From Gadus chalcogrammus (taxonomy: Eukaryota > Chordata > Actinopteri > Gadiformes > Gadidae), in assembly GCF_026213295.1 (NCBI RefSeq), contig NC_079426.1, positions 18,296,758-18,360,757 of the forward strand: a stretch of DNA of 64,000 nt, given 5' to 3'. This document shows positions 11,315 to 20,425 of this stretch, one piece after another (the first letter of the stretch is position 1; every line of letters starts with the position of its first letter). The notes beneath the pieces are model-generated. The model worked only from the letters and a program-made list of their open reading frames with translations, was not told where the DNA came from and did not search any database. The translations under genes were made by a program, and so were the position numbers.

Positions 11315-12009
11315 CCCGAACGGGAGGACGTGTACTGGTACAGCCCGTCGGGGGTGGCAAATGCTGTCTTCTCCCGGGCCCGCTGAGTGAGAGGGACCTG
11401 CCAGTACCCCTTCGTCAGGTCCAGGGTGGTAATGAACCGGGCCGGCCCCAGCCGCTCTATTAGCTCGTCTATGCGGGGCATGGGGTAGGCGTCGAAGGCC
11501 GACACTTCATTCAGCTTCCGGAAGTCATTGCAGAAGCGGTACGACCCGTCCGGTTTGGGGACCAGGACCACCGGGCTGGACCAGGCGCTGTGGGACTCCT
11601 CGATGATCCCCATCTGCAGCATGCTGGTGACTTCCGCTCGGATGGCGGCCCGCCGTGCCTCCGGAATGCGGTAGGGCCGGAGTCGGACTCTGACTCCCGG
11701 TTCCGTCTTGATGTCATGGCTGACGGTCGCGGTCCTTCCGGGCCGCTCCGAGAAGACATCGAGGTGCTGGAGGACCACTTCCTTCAGGTCCTGGGACTGG
11801 CTGGGGCTCAGCTGGTCCCCCACTGGTACCTCGGGCAGGGGTAGTTGGGCGGATAGGGACAGGAGGGCTGGATCCCGCAGGGCTGTTGGTGGGTGCCACT
11901 GCTTCAGCAGGTTGATGTGGTAGACCTGGATGGTCTTGCGCCTCCCGGTTGCCGCACCCGGTAGTTGACTTCGCCGACGCGGTCGATGACGTTGTAGGGG
12001 CCTTGCCAT
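11281..12009 (-). pseudogene. Retrotransposon RT (first half)
   Basis: The frame contains the N-terminal RT motifs: MGIIEESHSAWSSPVVLVPK, the YRFCNDFRKLNEVS block and FITTLDLTKGYWQVPL with the first catalytic Asp. The frame is lost near 11330, where the conserved fingers/palm sequence continues in another frame that opens at 11314, so at least one small indel separates the halves. The beginning overlaps a chromodomain-like or integrase C-terminal linker. Confidence 0.85.
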
Positions 12010-12948
12010 TTGGCCAGGAACTTACACTCAGCGGTCGGGACGAGGACCAGCACCTGGTCCCCCGGGTTGAAGGTGCGGAGCTTGGCCCCTCGGTTGTACA
12101 CCCGGGCTTGGGCTTGCTGGGCCCGACCGAGGTGTTCCCGGACCACGGGCCAGATCTGCGCCATCCGGCCGCGCATCTGCTCCACATGCTCGACAACGGT
12201 GCGGTGGGGTGATGGTTGGCTCTCCCAGGCGTCCCGGGCGATGTCGAGCAGCCCTCTTGGTCGCCGGCCGTAGAGGAGCTCGAACGGCGAGAATCCCGTG
12301 GAGGCCTGGGGCACCTCTCGAACGGCGAATAGGACATGCGGAAGCAGCTGGTCCCAGTTCTTCCCATCGGCTTCCATGACCTTTGAGCATGGACTTCAGG
12401 GTTTTGTTAAACCTCTCCACCAACCCATCGGTTTGGGGATGGTAGACGGAGGTCCGGAGGTGGCGGATCTGTAACAGACTGGTGAGGCCTTTCAACACCC
12501 GGGACATAAAACAGGACCCCTGATCCGTCAGGATCTCCCGGACGATCCCACCCGGCTGAATAAGACCATTAGCTCCCTCGCCACTGCCTTGGCGGTGGCG
12601 GCCCGTAGAGGAACTGCCTCTGGGTACCGTGTGGCGTAATCCACCAACTAGGACATAGCGGTGACCTCGACTAGTCTTGGGGAGGGGACCTACGATGTCT
12701 AGCCCCAGCCGGTCGAACGGGACCTCTATCAGCGGCATCGGTATGAGGGGGTTCCGGACCGTGGGCCTCGGGGCGGTGTGTTGGCACTCGGGGCACGCCC
12801 GGCAGTAGTCCTCTACGTTCCGTTTTACCCCCGGCCAGAAAAATCGGTCCAGGATTCTGTCCCTCGTCTTGTCCACCCCCAGGTGAGCCCCCAATAGGTG
12901 TGTATGGGCCATGTAGAGGACCTTGACGTACGGCCTTGGAACGACCAC
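11904..12948 (-). pseudogene. Retrotransposon integrase (frameshifted)
   Basis: It opens with an HHCC zinc-binding module (HTHLLGAHLG then CRACPECQ, residues about 15-60). A DD35E core follows: LGLDIVGPLP with the first Asp, EILTDQGSCF with the second Asp, and TDGLVERFNKTLKSML with the Glu. The C-terminal GPYNVIDRVG-type segment lies in the overlapping frame 11904-12377. Frame jumps occur near 12640 (VLVGGLRHTVP) and near 12377. Integrase precedes RT here, which is the diagnostic feature of the element. Confidence 0.88.
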
Positions 12949-12960
12949 TGTTCTACCTCC

Positions 12961-14281
12961 TTACCCCTCTCTGTACCACCCGGTATAGTAACCCCCCCTT
13001 GTGCTGAAGTGTGGGTACCGCCTGTCACTCACCGAGTCCCGCGAGAGGCCCTCGTGGACCTGGACGTGTCCCCAGGCGTGGCGGAGGGCGTCGTCCTCCA
13101 GCTGGGCGGTGGCGAACTGTCCTCCCTTGCCGGGTCCTCCCCCGTCGGCCAGGGGGTAGTCGGTGAAGTCTATGAGGGGCGGAGACTCCTCCTCGTCTGG
13201 CGGAGGGGCCTGCTCGGAGCCCGTCAACGTGTCCGGGGTCCCCGGGGGAAGGGACACCGTGGACGAGGCGGGGGCATGTCGTGCCGCCTCTCTCGGGGCC
13301 CTGTCGGGGGACTCGTTCGAGTCGGACCGGGAAGGCGTCGGGTGGGAGGCCATATAGGCGGGCCGGCTACGCAGCCGGCGGGGTCGGGTCCGAGGGGGTC
13401 GGCGTCGGGGTGCCTGAAGCTCGGCCCCTAGCAGTTGGGCGAAGATCGGGCAGTCCCGCCCGATTAAGAGGGGCATCGGGAGGTTTGGGACCAGCCCGGC
13501 CCGAACCGTGAAGGTGCCCTTCGGGGTCCGGACTGTGATCTGCCTCGTGCTGTAGGACTCGGTCTGCCCGTGGATACAGCCGACGTCGATCCTCCCCCGG
13601 GGGCCCCGTCCGCCAGGTCGGGTCGGACCAGCGTAACCACGCTCCCGGAGTCGAGCAGGGCGTGGGTGTCGTGCCTCCCCACGCGGACCGGTAGGCTGGG
13701 GGTGTCGGTCCTCTCGTGGGACCAGCAGGTGGTGCGGAGGCCAATACCCCCCCTCTCCTGTCGGATCGGACTGGCCGTGGGCATCGGATACGTCTCCGGC
13801 TCCGGGACAATCGGCGAGCCAGGTGGCACCGTTTGGCCGCACGTGTAGCACCTACACTCCTCTCTCTGGGTCGGAGGGGCGGGCCCTCGGTGGTCCGCGA
13901 TGGTCTGGTGTCGGCCGTAGGCGGTGGTGCGCGGCTGTGGGGGGCCTGGGTGCGCTGGCTCTCGGCGTCCGTCCGCGCCGCTCGGTCCGCGTTCTCCCCC
14001 GCCCCCCACGGGGCCGGGGTCACCCCGCCGCACAGCCGCTGGGTGAACCCTGGTGGTTCTCCAGTAACCTCCACGAGGTCGTTCACCGTCCTGGGTTGGT
14101 TTCCGGAGGCTCCCGCGTTTGGGCCCCGGTGGGCAGGGCTTCGGATTGCAGCGGTCGATCCACCAGCCGGTCCAGGTGCGGGGGGAACCCTCCCTGTTCT
14201 CAACGGAGCCACCCGCTCCGCCAAGAGCGGACACGAGTTTGTGATACCTGGCTCCTTCACCGAGCCCAGGGGGTCGTACAC
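12961..14281 (-). pseudogene. Retrotransposon gag end and aspartic protease
   Basis: Overlapping minus-strand frames (14281-13367, 14234-13464 and 13851-12961) together cover the gag C-terminus and protease. A CRCYTCGQ stretch may be a degenerate zinc knuckle lacking a clear His ligand. The protease active site is HALLDSGSVVTLV (about 13,650-13,690), and the PLLIGRD segment about 70 residues later fits the second conserved protease strand. The protein continues toward integrase with acidic proline-rich linker sequence. Frame changes between the overlapping segments indicate small indels. Confidence 0.75.
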
Positions 14282-14325
14282 CCGAGTCGTGGAACCGCTG
14301 CGCCTGGGCTGGGAGGCTGTGGCCG

Positions 14326-14733
14326 TTAGGGGCGAGGATGGACCGCTTGAGCGTGGGGTATTAGTGCGCCCGCCCCCTGGGCCGCCGTGCTGAGGTAGCT
14401 GTAGGCGCGTTTTGAGGCGTCCCCGGACAGGAAAGGCGCCAGTATGTAGCCCCCCTGGTCCGCTGGCCGACCTCTCACGGGGCCTGCGGTCCCGAGCTCA
14501 AAAATCTCAAGGTATGCCTCAACGTCATCGTCCACCGGTCCCAGGTTTGGTGAGGCCGATTTCGTGGGGGCGGCGTTTGAGACGGCTCCCGTTGCGCGCT
14601 GCTCAGCCATCCGGGCCATGCATCGCCGCAACACCTCGATTCTCTCTCCTCCCGCGTTGCGGCCGGGACTCCGGGTTGACTCATGGTCCTCTAGGGTCTG
14701 CCGTAGGATCGCGTTGCCTGCATTCTCCACCAC
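14326..14733 (-). pseudogene. Retrotransposon gag, N-terminal part
   Basis: A 135-codon frame whose DDDVEAYLEIFE and LAPFLSGDASKRAYSYL blocks match the SCAN-like capsid domain typical of fish Gmr1/Gypsy Gag proteins. The frame starts at a GTG overlapping the primer-binding site, so the true initiator is probably an internal ATG. The capsid reading is lost after about 100 residues by a frameshift. Confidence 0.7.
14720..14732 (-). other. Primer-binding site, probably tRNA-Ala
   Basis: One base inside the 5' LTR the minus strand reads TGGTGGAGAATGC, starting with the TGG complementary to a tRNA CCA end. From memory the 13 bases are complementary to the 3' end of a vertebrate tRNA-Ala (...GCATTCTCCA plus CCA). 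A tRNA database comparison would settle the isoacceptor. Confidence 0.65.
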
Positions 14734-15231
14734 TGTGGCAACCCCGATCGCGGCGGCTGAGGTTTCCCAGGGAGAGGACCAAACAAGGCGTAGGTTAACG
14801 TTCGTTTATTTCGGTTAACCACTCATGCAAAAAAAAGGAACAAAGGAGGAACTCAGGTTCTTCCTGGTCTGGGAATAAAGGACACCGCGCCGGGTCTGGT
14901 CCTGCTGCGGGGGGCGGGGTCTCGATCCCCGGCGTCTTCGGCGGCTTAGTCCTGGGGGGAAGCGTATTGGCATTAGCGGGGGTTCGGGTAATCTCCACCC
15001 ACTGCGTCTTTCCCGTTCGGTCGCGTTCTCCTGACTGGTGTCCACGCGGCCGTTAAGTCCCCTCCGCTGTCTTGCTCCGCCGGGTGCTCCGCATCTCCGT
15101 GATTGCGCGGGTGCGCTCGATGCTCCCTCCCGCATCGCTGCGCCGAGCGGCACATATCTCCCCCTGACTACCTGCCCGCGGAGAGGGCGCTGGCGGGGCT
15201 CGAACTCCTCCGTTGGATCGGGGTTGCCACA
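14734..15231 (-). repeat. 5' LTR of the Gmr1-type element
   Basis: 498 bp with the same TGTGGCAACC...GGTTGCCACA ends as the other LTR. From about 14866 to the right end it appears identical to 10019-10385. Confidence 0.95.
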
Positions 15232-15235
15232 ATAC

Positions 15236-16788
15236 CAACACACGACCACAGGGAGAAAATATGCAGTGAAACATGCAATCAGTGAATCCTGCAAACACAG
15301 TGGTCACGCTGAAGGTAAACAGAGACAATTTAGATTCTTTCAGACTGTAAATCATGCAAAGGTCATATGGGATTCAAAGACCAAACCAAAGGGTGTTGTA
15401 GGAGGACACTTGAACATTCAAAGTATTATTTCAAAACAAGATCAGGTTCAACACCTATTAACAGACTCCAATCTAGATTATTTATGTTTGACTGAAACTT
15501 GTCTTATCTGTAATATCCCAACACATATGATTGATGTACCAGATTATGTATGCTTTAGGAAAGATAGATTGATAGGTAGGGGGGGTGGAGCAATGATTTA
15601 TATAAGAGAGTTTTAAATATATTGAAAATAATCTGGACACACCTTTGGAGTGTATTGCTATTAATGTTGTGCTGTCAACAAAAATGAAATTCAATATTGT
15701 AACCCTATATAATCCTCCATCACATGGTGCCTCATTTTACCAGGATCTAGACGAACTACTATAATATAAACTGGTTGCACAAAGGCAGCAAGCAAAAATT
15801 AAAAACAATCTATTCAAAGCATAATTTTCAGCAAATGATCAAAGAACCAACGAGACTAACTAAAGTCAGCAAAAACCTCATTGACTTGGTCTTTACAAAT
15901 AGAATTGAGAGTGACAAAGACATACAATTTAATCACAGGCCGGTCTGACAACAATATGGTTTTAATAGTTAGAAAACTAACCAAAAAACGTCTAAATTCC
16001 TGGAAATAAATAAATAAAAAATTCTGAAAAATTCTTGAAAACAATTTATGGAATATTTCTTGGGATGATGCTATACAATCTCAGAATGTACTGTTGTGAT
16101 ACAATGATGAAAACATTTACCACTCTGATGCAAAAATACACTCAGAAATTGAGAAAGCCACGTCGTCCCAGGGTTTTACCGTGGTTGTATAAGGATATTC
16201 ACCAACTAATGAAGAAAAGGGATCATGCACTTAAACAGTCATTGGTAACCAGAAATAATTCAGACACACTTATTTTCAAAGGTTTAAGAAATAAGGTAAC
16301 AAAGGAGTTGCATATGGCAAAAACCTGTTACTTTATGCAACTAATGCTGACTCAAAAGGGAAAAGCTCAGCATTCTGGAAACATCTAAATACTTTGACTA
16401 ATCGGGCATCAAATATGAAAAAATTGAGTGTGCAATTGAATATAAATGGAACAGTTAGTAATGATGGATTGGAAATTGCAAATGAATTTAATAAATTTTT
16501 CACTAAATCAGTTGAGGAACTGGCAACTAATTTCCGACCAGTTTGATGATATACAGAGAGATCTCTCAACTTCTTTTCATATTAAAGAGGTAAATCAAAG
16601 TGAATAGGTAAAATTATTAAGGAGTTACGGATTATTTTGGATTGGACACTTTAATTATTAAAAAACATAGTTCTGTTGTCCAAGTGCCAGTGACTCATGT
16701 GGTCAACTGCTCCATCAGAAGTAATGAATTTCCTGAGCCCTGGAAAAAGGCAATTATAACTCCCATTCAAAAGTCTGGCTCACCTGAC
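15236..16788 (+). mobile_element. L2-like LINE: endonuclease and N-terminal RT region (decayed)
   Basis: It starts right after the LTR element and its ATAC duplication. Translation gives the start of an APE endonuclease (GGHLNIQSIISK, then DYLCLTETCL, later RGGGAMIYIREF). Further on come decayed RT linker sequence and PEPWKKAIITPIQKSGSPDL just before the Harbinger insertion. Many stops and frameshifts are present. Confidence 0.8.
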
Positions 16789-17346
16789 CTGGGGCCGTAT
16801 TCACAAAGCATTTTATCTTACCGCTAGGAGTGCTCCTAACTCGCGCTAAAACATTTTACGTAGGAGTTTTTTTCTTAAAAGTTATTCACAAAGCCGCTGA
16901 GACCTACTCTTACTAAGGATAAATCACAAAGAGTGAACTAAGAGTGACGCGCCGTTGCTATGGATTACGTCAATTCTCGTGCACGAGTTTAGAAGCGGTC
17001 AGTTCGGTGATTGGTTGTTCAGACGAGCCCACTGAATCACCGAAAAACAAGGAAATAGCCTAAGCTAGAAATGAATTCCTATTAAGTAGTTATAGTGCAG
17101 TTAGCAGAATACACGCATGATGACAATTTTGTGCAGACCACGATAATGACGTTGTAGCCTGCACGTTCAAGAGAGAGAGAAAGCAAACAATAAAAATACG
17201 TAAAATCTAAAAGAAAATAAATGTTACGAACTACCCAAGTGTTGACTGATTTGTGCCAAGGTGTTTACCTAAAATGTGTTTTCAAAGTGATCCCTAAATG
17301 CCAGTCCACTCGGTTCCACACGGCCAAATTCCTTGTAATGTTGATC

Positions 17347-17353
17347 GTCATCG

Positions 17354-17391
<38 letters not shown>

Positions 17392-17395
17392 GTCT
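17347..17395. repeat. (CAT)n / (GAT)n trinucleotide repeat in Harbinger copy 1
   Basis: About 13 uninterrupted CAT units preceded by CGTCAT units. On the minus strand, in the transposase frame, they read as GAT (Asp) codons. Copy 2 has about five or six units at the same place (20977-20996). Confidence 0.9.
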
Positions 17396-17573
17396 GGCTG
17401 TGGAATGTTCCTCCGCTTGCAAAGGTTGTGTAGAATGGTACAGTGATTACTGTGCTTGCCCTCTCTGGGGTGAGGCGTATTTCGCCGTGGAGGACATGAA
17501 ACCGACGTTTCATCTCCCCAATTCCTCTCTCACCAACATTTCGTGTATGTTTGTTGTGCTCGCAAAGAGCCAA
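17350..17573 (-). pseudogene. Harbinger transposase C-terminal fragment, copy 1
   Basis: Minus-strand translation shows TRNVGERGIGEMKRRFHVL and IRLTPERASTVITV, matching the C-terminal block of the PIF/Harbinger DDE nuclease. The next conserved segment is broken by a small deletion near 17438-17442 relative to copy 2. The N-terminal two thirds of the transposase, including most of the DDE triad, are absent, so the copy is not autonomous. Confidence 0.75.
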
Positions 17574-18318
17574 TACGATGTGTTTTACGCATAGGACTAA
17601 GCGTAATCTGCGTAATCACTTACATGTTACACTTTAACTGTGCTCCCGGTTGTGGATTAAGGTAGGGTGTCTAGAGCCACGTCTTGCATGGATAGTCACT
17701 GTCACCCAGCAAGTGACACCCAACTCCTACATCTCAAAAAGCTGCCTCAGACCGCTCACCATTAAAATGCGCGAATCATGGGTAGCTGAAGATCCAGGCC
17801 ACTTTGCAACAACATCCAGTAGGCTATGTTAAAATTTGCATCAAAAACAACCTGCGTGTTGAAGGAATGCACTTTCTTCCTATTGACGAACACGTCCTCG
17901 TCTTTTGATGGCGCAATTATTTTTATTTTTTATAAGTTATATATATTTTTTTATAATTTATAATTTTTATAACATTTTATTTCGGGACTAAACAGATTAT
18001 TCCTGTTAGTCGGGGATGCTATTGCATCGCTCATTAACTCCACAATAAGTTGAATACCCTAACATTTCGTCTCGCAGGCATTTTAAGATTCTTTGTGAAT
18101 AGGTCTTACTGAGTTAGGAGTCCTCTTGAGGACTTTTAAGCTCTCCTAGACTTAGGTGCTACTTTTAGTCCTAAAATACTTTGTGAATTGCTCTTAGTGA
18201 AAAAAGTTAGGAGTCCTAAATTTAAGAGTGACACGCCCATTATTTTTAGGAGTTACTCCTAAATTCGCCAGTTAGGACCTACTTTTAGCCCTAAGATCCT
18301 TTGTGAATACGGCCCCTG

Positions 18319-19895
18319 GTCTCTAATTATAGGCTGATTTCTATCATGCCTGCACTCTCAAAAGTTCTTCAGAAAACAGTTGCTAAACAACTTGTTGATT
18401 ACGGTACTTAGAAAATAAACATCTGCTGCACCCCAAACAATTTGGGTTCAGAGCAAGGTACTCAACAGAGTTGGCAAACGGCTACCTTACAGAAACTATA
18501 AAAATGTTAGATGAGGGTAATGTAGTGGTGACAGTGTTCTAGGATTTGAAAAAAGCCTTTGACACTGTTAACCATGAAATTCTCCTTAATAAACTCAAAA
18601 CATTTAATTTCTCAGATGAGGCAATTGCTTGGTTCCGTTCATATCTTAAACATAGAGAGCAGTGGGTTAGATCAAATTCTATCTTGTCAACTGTCCAGAC
18701 TTGTTCAATGGAAATTCCACAGGGGTTCTGTTTTAGGCCCTTTACTTTTTATCTTATATATTAATGATTTACCACACAGTTGTAAAAAAGCCAGACGCCA
18801 AATGTATGCAGATGACACCGTGGTATTTGTGTCTGCAAAAACGACTCATTTGGCAGTCAAAACTCTGTCAGAAGTGATGTCTGGTGTATCCCAGTGGCTC
18901 AGAAACAATCGCTTGACTTTAAATTATAAAAAGACAGTGTCAATGTGCTTTTCAATTGAAAGAAAAACCAATGAAAATTCCAGAGTAAAGATAGATGAGA
19001 TAGATGGATCAAGTAGATGGGTTCAAATTTGTAGGTGTTATTTTAGATTCTCAGCTTAAATTTAACAGACATGTTAAGAAGCTATGCAAGACTGTCAAGA
19101 CCAACTTAAATTGCTTTAGCCTTATAAGAAAATATATACCTCTTAAGGCAGCACAACAATTTATGCATGCCATGATATTTTCCCATAAGTCATATTGTAT
19201 AACCGTTTGGGGTCAAGCCAACCAAACAACAATGACACCAATAAAATCATTATACAAACAGACACTTAAAATTATGGATCTGAAACCTACTAGATGGCAT
19301 CATTGCCAAATTTTAAAGAAACACAATTTACTGGGATTTGACAGCTTTGTAAACTTTTCATTTTTAAAACTAATTTTCAAGTGTGTGAACAACCTTGCTC
19401 CTGAAATACTCCAATTGATTGACTGCCAATTGATTAACAAACTGAACAGTAGAATTAGAAATAGGGGTGCAACGAGCGGAAATTGTAGAACAGCGAAGCG
19501 CAAAACCACATTCGGACAATCATCCTTTCTAGCATTAGGCACTAAACTGTGGAATACACTACCATCAGAAATCAAAACATTGTTTTTAACACACAAGTAA
19601 AACAATGGTTGAAACTGAATAAACCCTGTGAACATTGACACTCACGCACATGGGCGCACGCGCATGCACACGCATTAATCATTGTCCTTGTTTTTGTCTT
19701 TATGTCTCCTGTAGATGATGTCTTCTGTATTTTTTTTCATGTGTAACTTTTAGTAAAGGCCTAACCAGGGACAGGGGTTGCAAATTAGTCTTGACTAGAA
19801 ACCTGTATGCATGGCAACTATTTTATATTTTATATGAAACAATGTACAATGTATTTGTCCCTGCTCAATAAACTTCTAAATAAAAAAATATATTA
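18319..19895 (+). mobile_element. L2-like LINE: reverse transcriptase and 3' end
   Basis: It resumes the ORF interrupted by the Harbinger copy. RT motifs include KAFDTVNHEILLNKL, a PQG box followed by GPLLFILYINDLP, and the catalytic MYADDTVVF (about 18,800-18,830). The C-terminal region (SYCITVWGQAN, LGTKLWNTLPSEIK) ends near 19600. The short 3'UTR finishes with GTCCCTGCTCAATAAAC and A-rich sequence, the form seen in fish L2/Maui elements. A 1-nt shift near 18725 and another near 19000 separate the three frames. Confidence 0.85.
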
Positions 19896-20425
19896 TATCG
19901 GCGTGTGTTTGCTGATATGCGCTGTTAAGAAAACTTTAGAAATGGTGTTGATTTATTAACATAATCACCTCTATATAAATCCTCTGCTGGTTGAACCTCT
20001 AAAATGAATGCCTTTGACAAGCACATCCACGTGACCGCTCCCAACACTAACATTTTTACATCATGATCTGTGTGAAGGATAGTAGCTCCTCCGTATACCG
20101 GTCATTGGTTCCTTTAGCTCATGATTTTAATTGGATGTTGCTGTAGGGGGGGATCTAGTATTGCTGGAGGGCTAGCACCAAATCCCAAGGAGCTGCTTCA
20201 TCCCCAAGACCATGATAGATAGAATAAAGGCTGACATATCTAGATTTGGAGTATCAGCCGATATATCAATGTCGGTAATCTTTTACTCCCTAATATCAGA
20301 ATCGGCCCCTAAAATCCAGCATCGGTTGTGCTCTAGTTTGCACATACATAAACACCTTTGACACGCATTCCATGGCAGACATCCTACACCTGATAAAGCA
20401 GATCTATTAGTCCTCAAAAGATCAG

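Larger units (their letters stand above)
9886..15231 (-). mobile_element. Full-length Ty3/Gypsy LTR retrotransposon of Gmr1 type
   Basis: A 5,346-bp element on the minus strand bounded by two LTRs of 498-500 bp and flanked by a 4-bp duplication ATAC (9882-9885 and 15232-15235). Reading the minus strand, the order is 5' LTR, primer-binding site, gag, protease, integrase, reverse transcriptase, RNase H, polypurine tract, 3' LTR. Integrase before RT is the Ty1/copia order, although every domain is Ty3/Gypsy-like. That combination defines the Gmr1 group of deuterostome elements. GC content is far higher than in the surrounding DNA. The coding region is broken by several frameshifts although the LTRs are nearly identical. 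No envelope-like gene is present. Confidence 0.93.
16792..18315 (-). mobile_element. PIF/Harbinger element, copy 1
   Basis: A 1,524-bp element with terminal inverted repeats GGGCCGTATTCACAAAG and CTTTGTGAATACGGCCC, flanked by a CTG duplication (16789-16791 and 18316-18318). This is the CWG target typical of vertebrate Harbingers. Subterminal regions carry many copies of TTAGGAGT/ACTCCTAA. It interrupts the L2 LINE inside the codons for SPDL...SNYRL. A C-terminal transposase fragment lies on the minus strand. Confidence 0.92.
2799..20335. mobile_element. Candidate outer hAT-like element enclosing the nested transposon block
   Basis: The left end reads TAGAGTCCGACCGAT. The right end, reverse-complemented, reads TAGAGCACAACCGAT, and both continue into CCGATAT-rich subterminal sequence (2815-2840 and 20255-20325). 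The flanking 8-mers are GTTTGCGT (2791-2798) and GTTTGCAC (20336-20343), matching at 6 of 8 positions, as expected of an aged 8-bp hAT target duplication. The 17.5 kb between the ends is mostly later insertions. No transposase of its own is visible. Pairing the two ends is an inference; they could belong to two separate elements. Confidence 0.5.

Noticed and set aside
9886..15231. Endogenous retrovirus with env
   Set aside because: No envelope-like frame lies between RNase H and the LTR; the polypurine tract follows RNase H directly.
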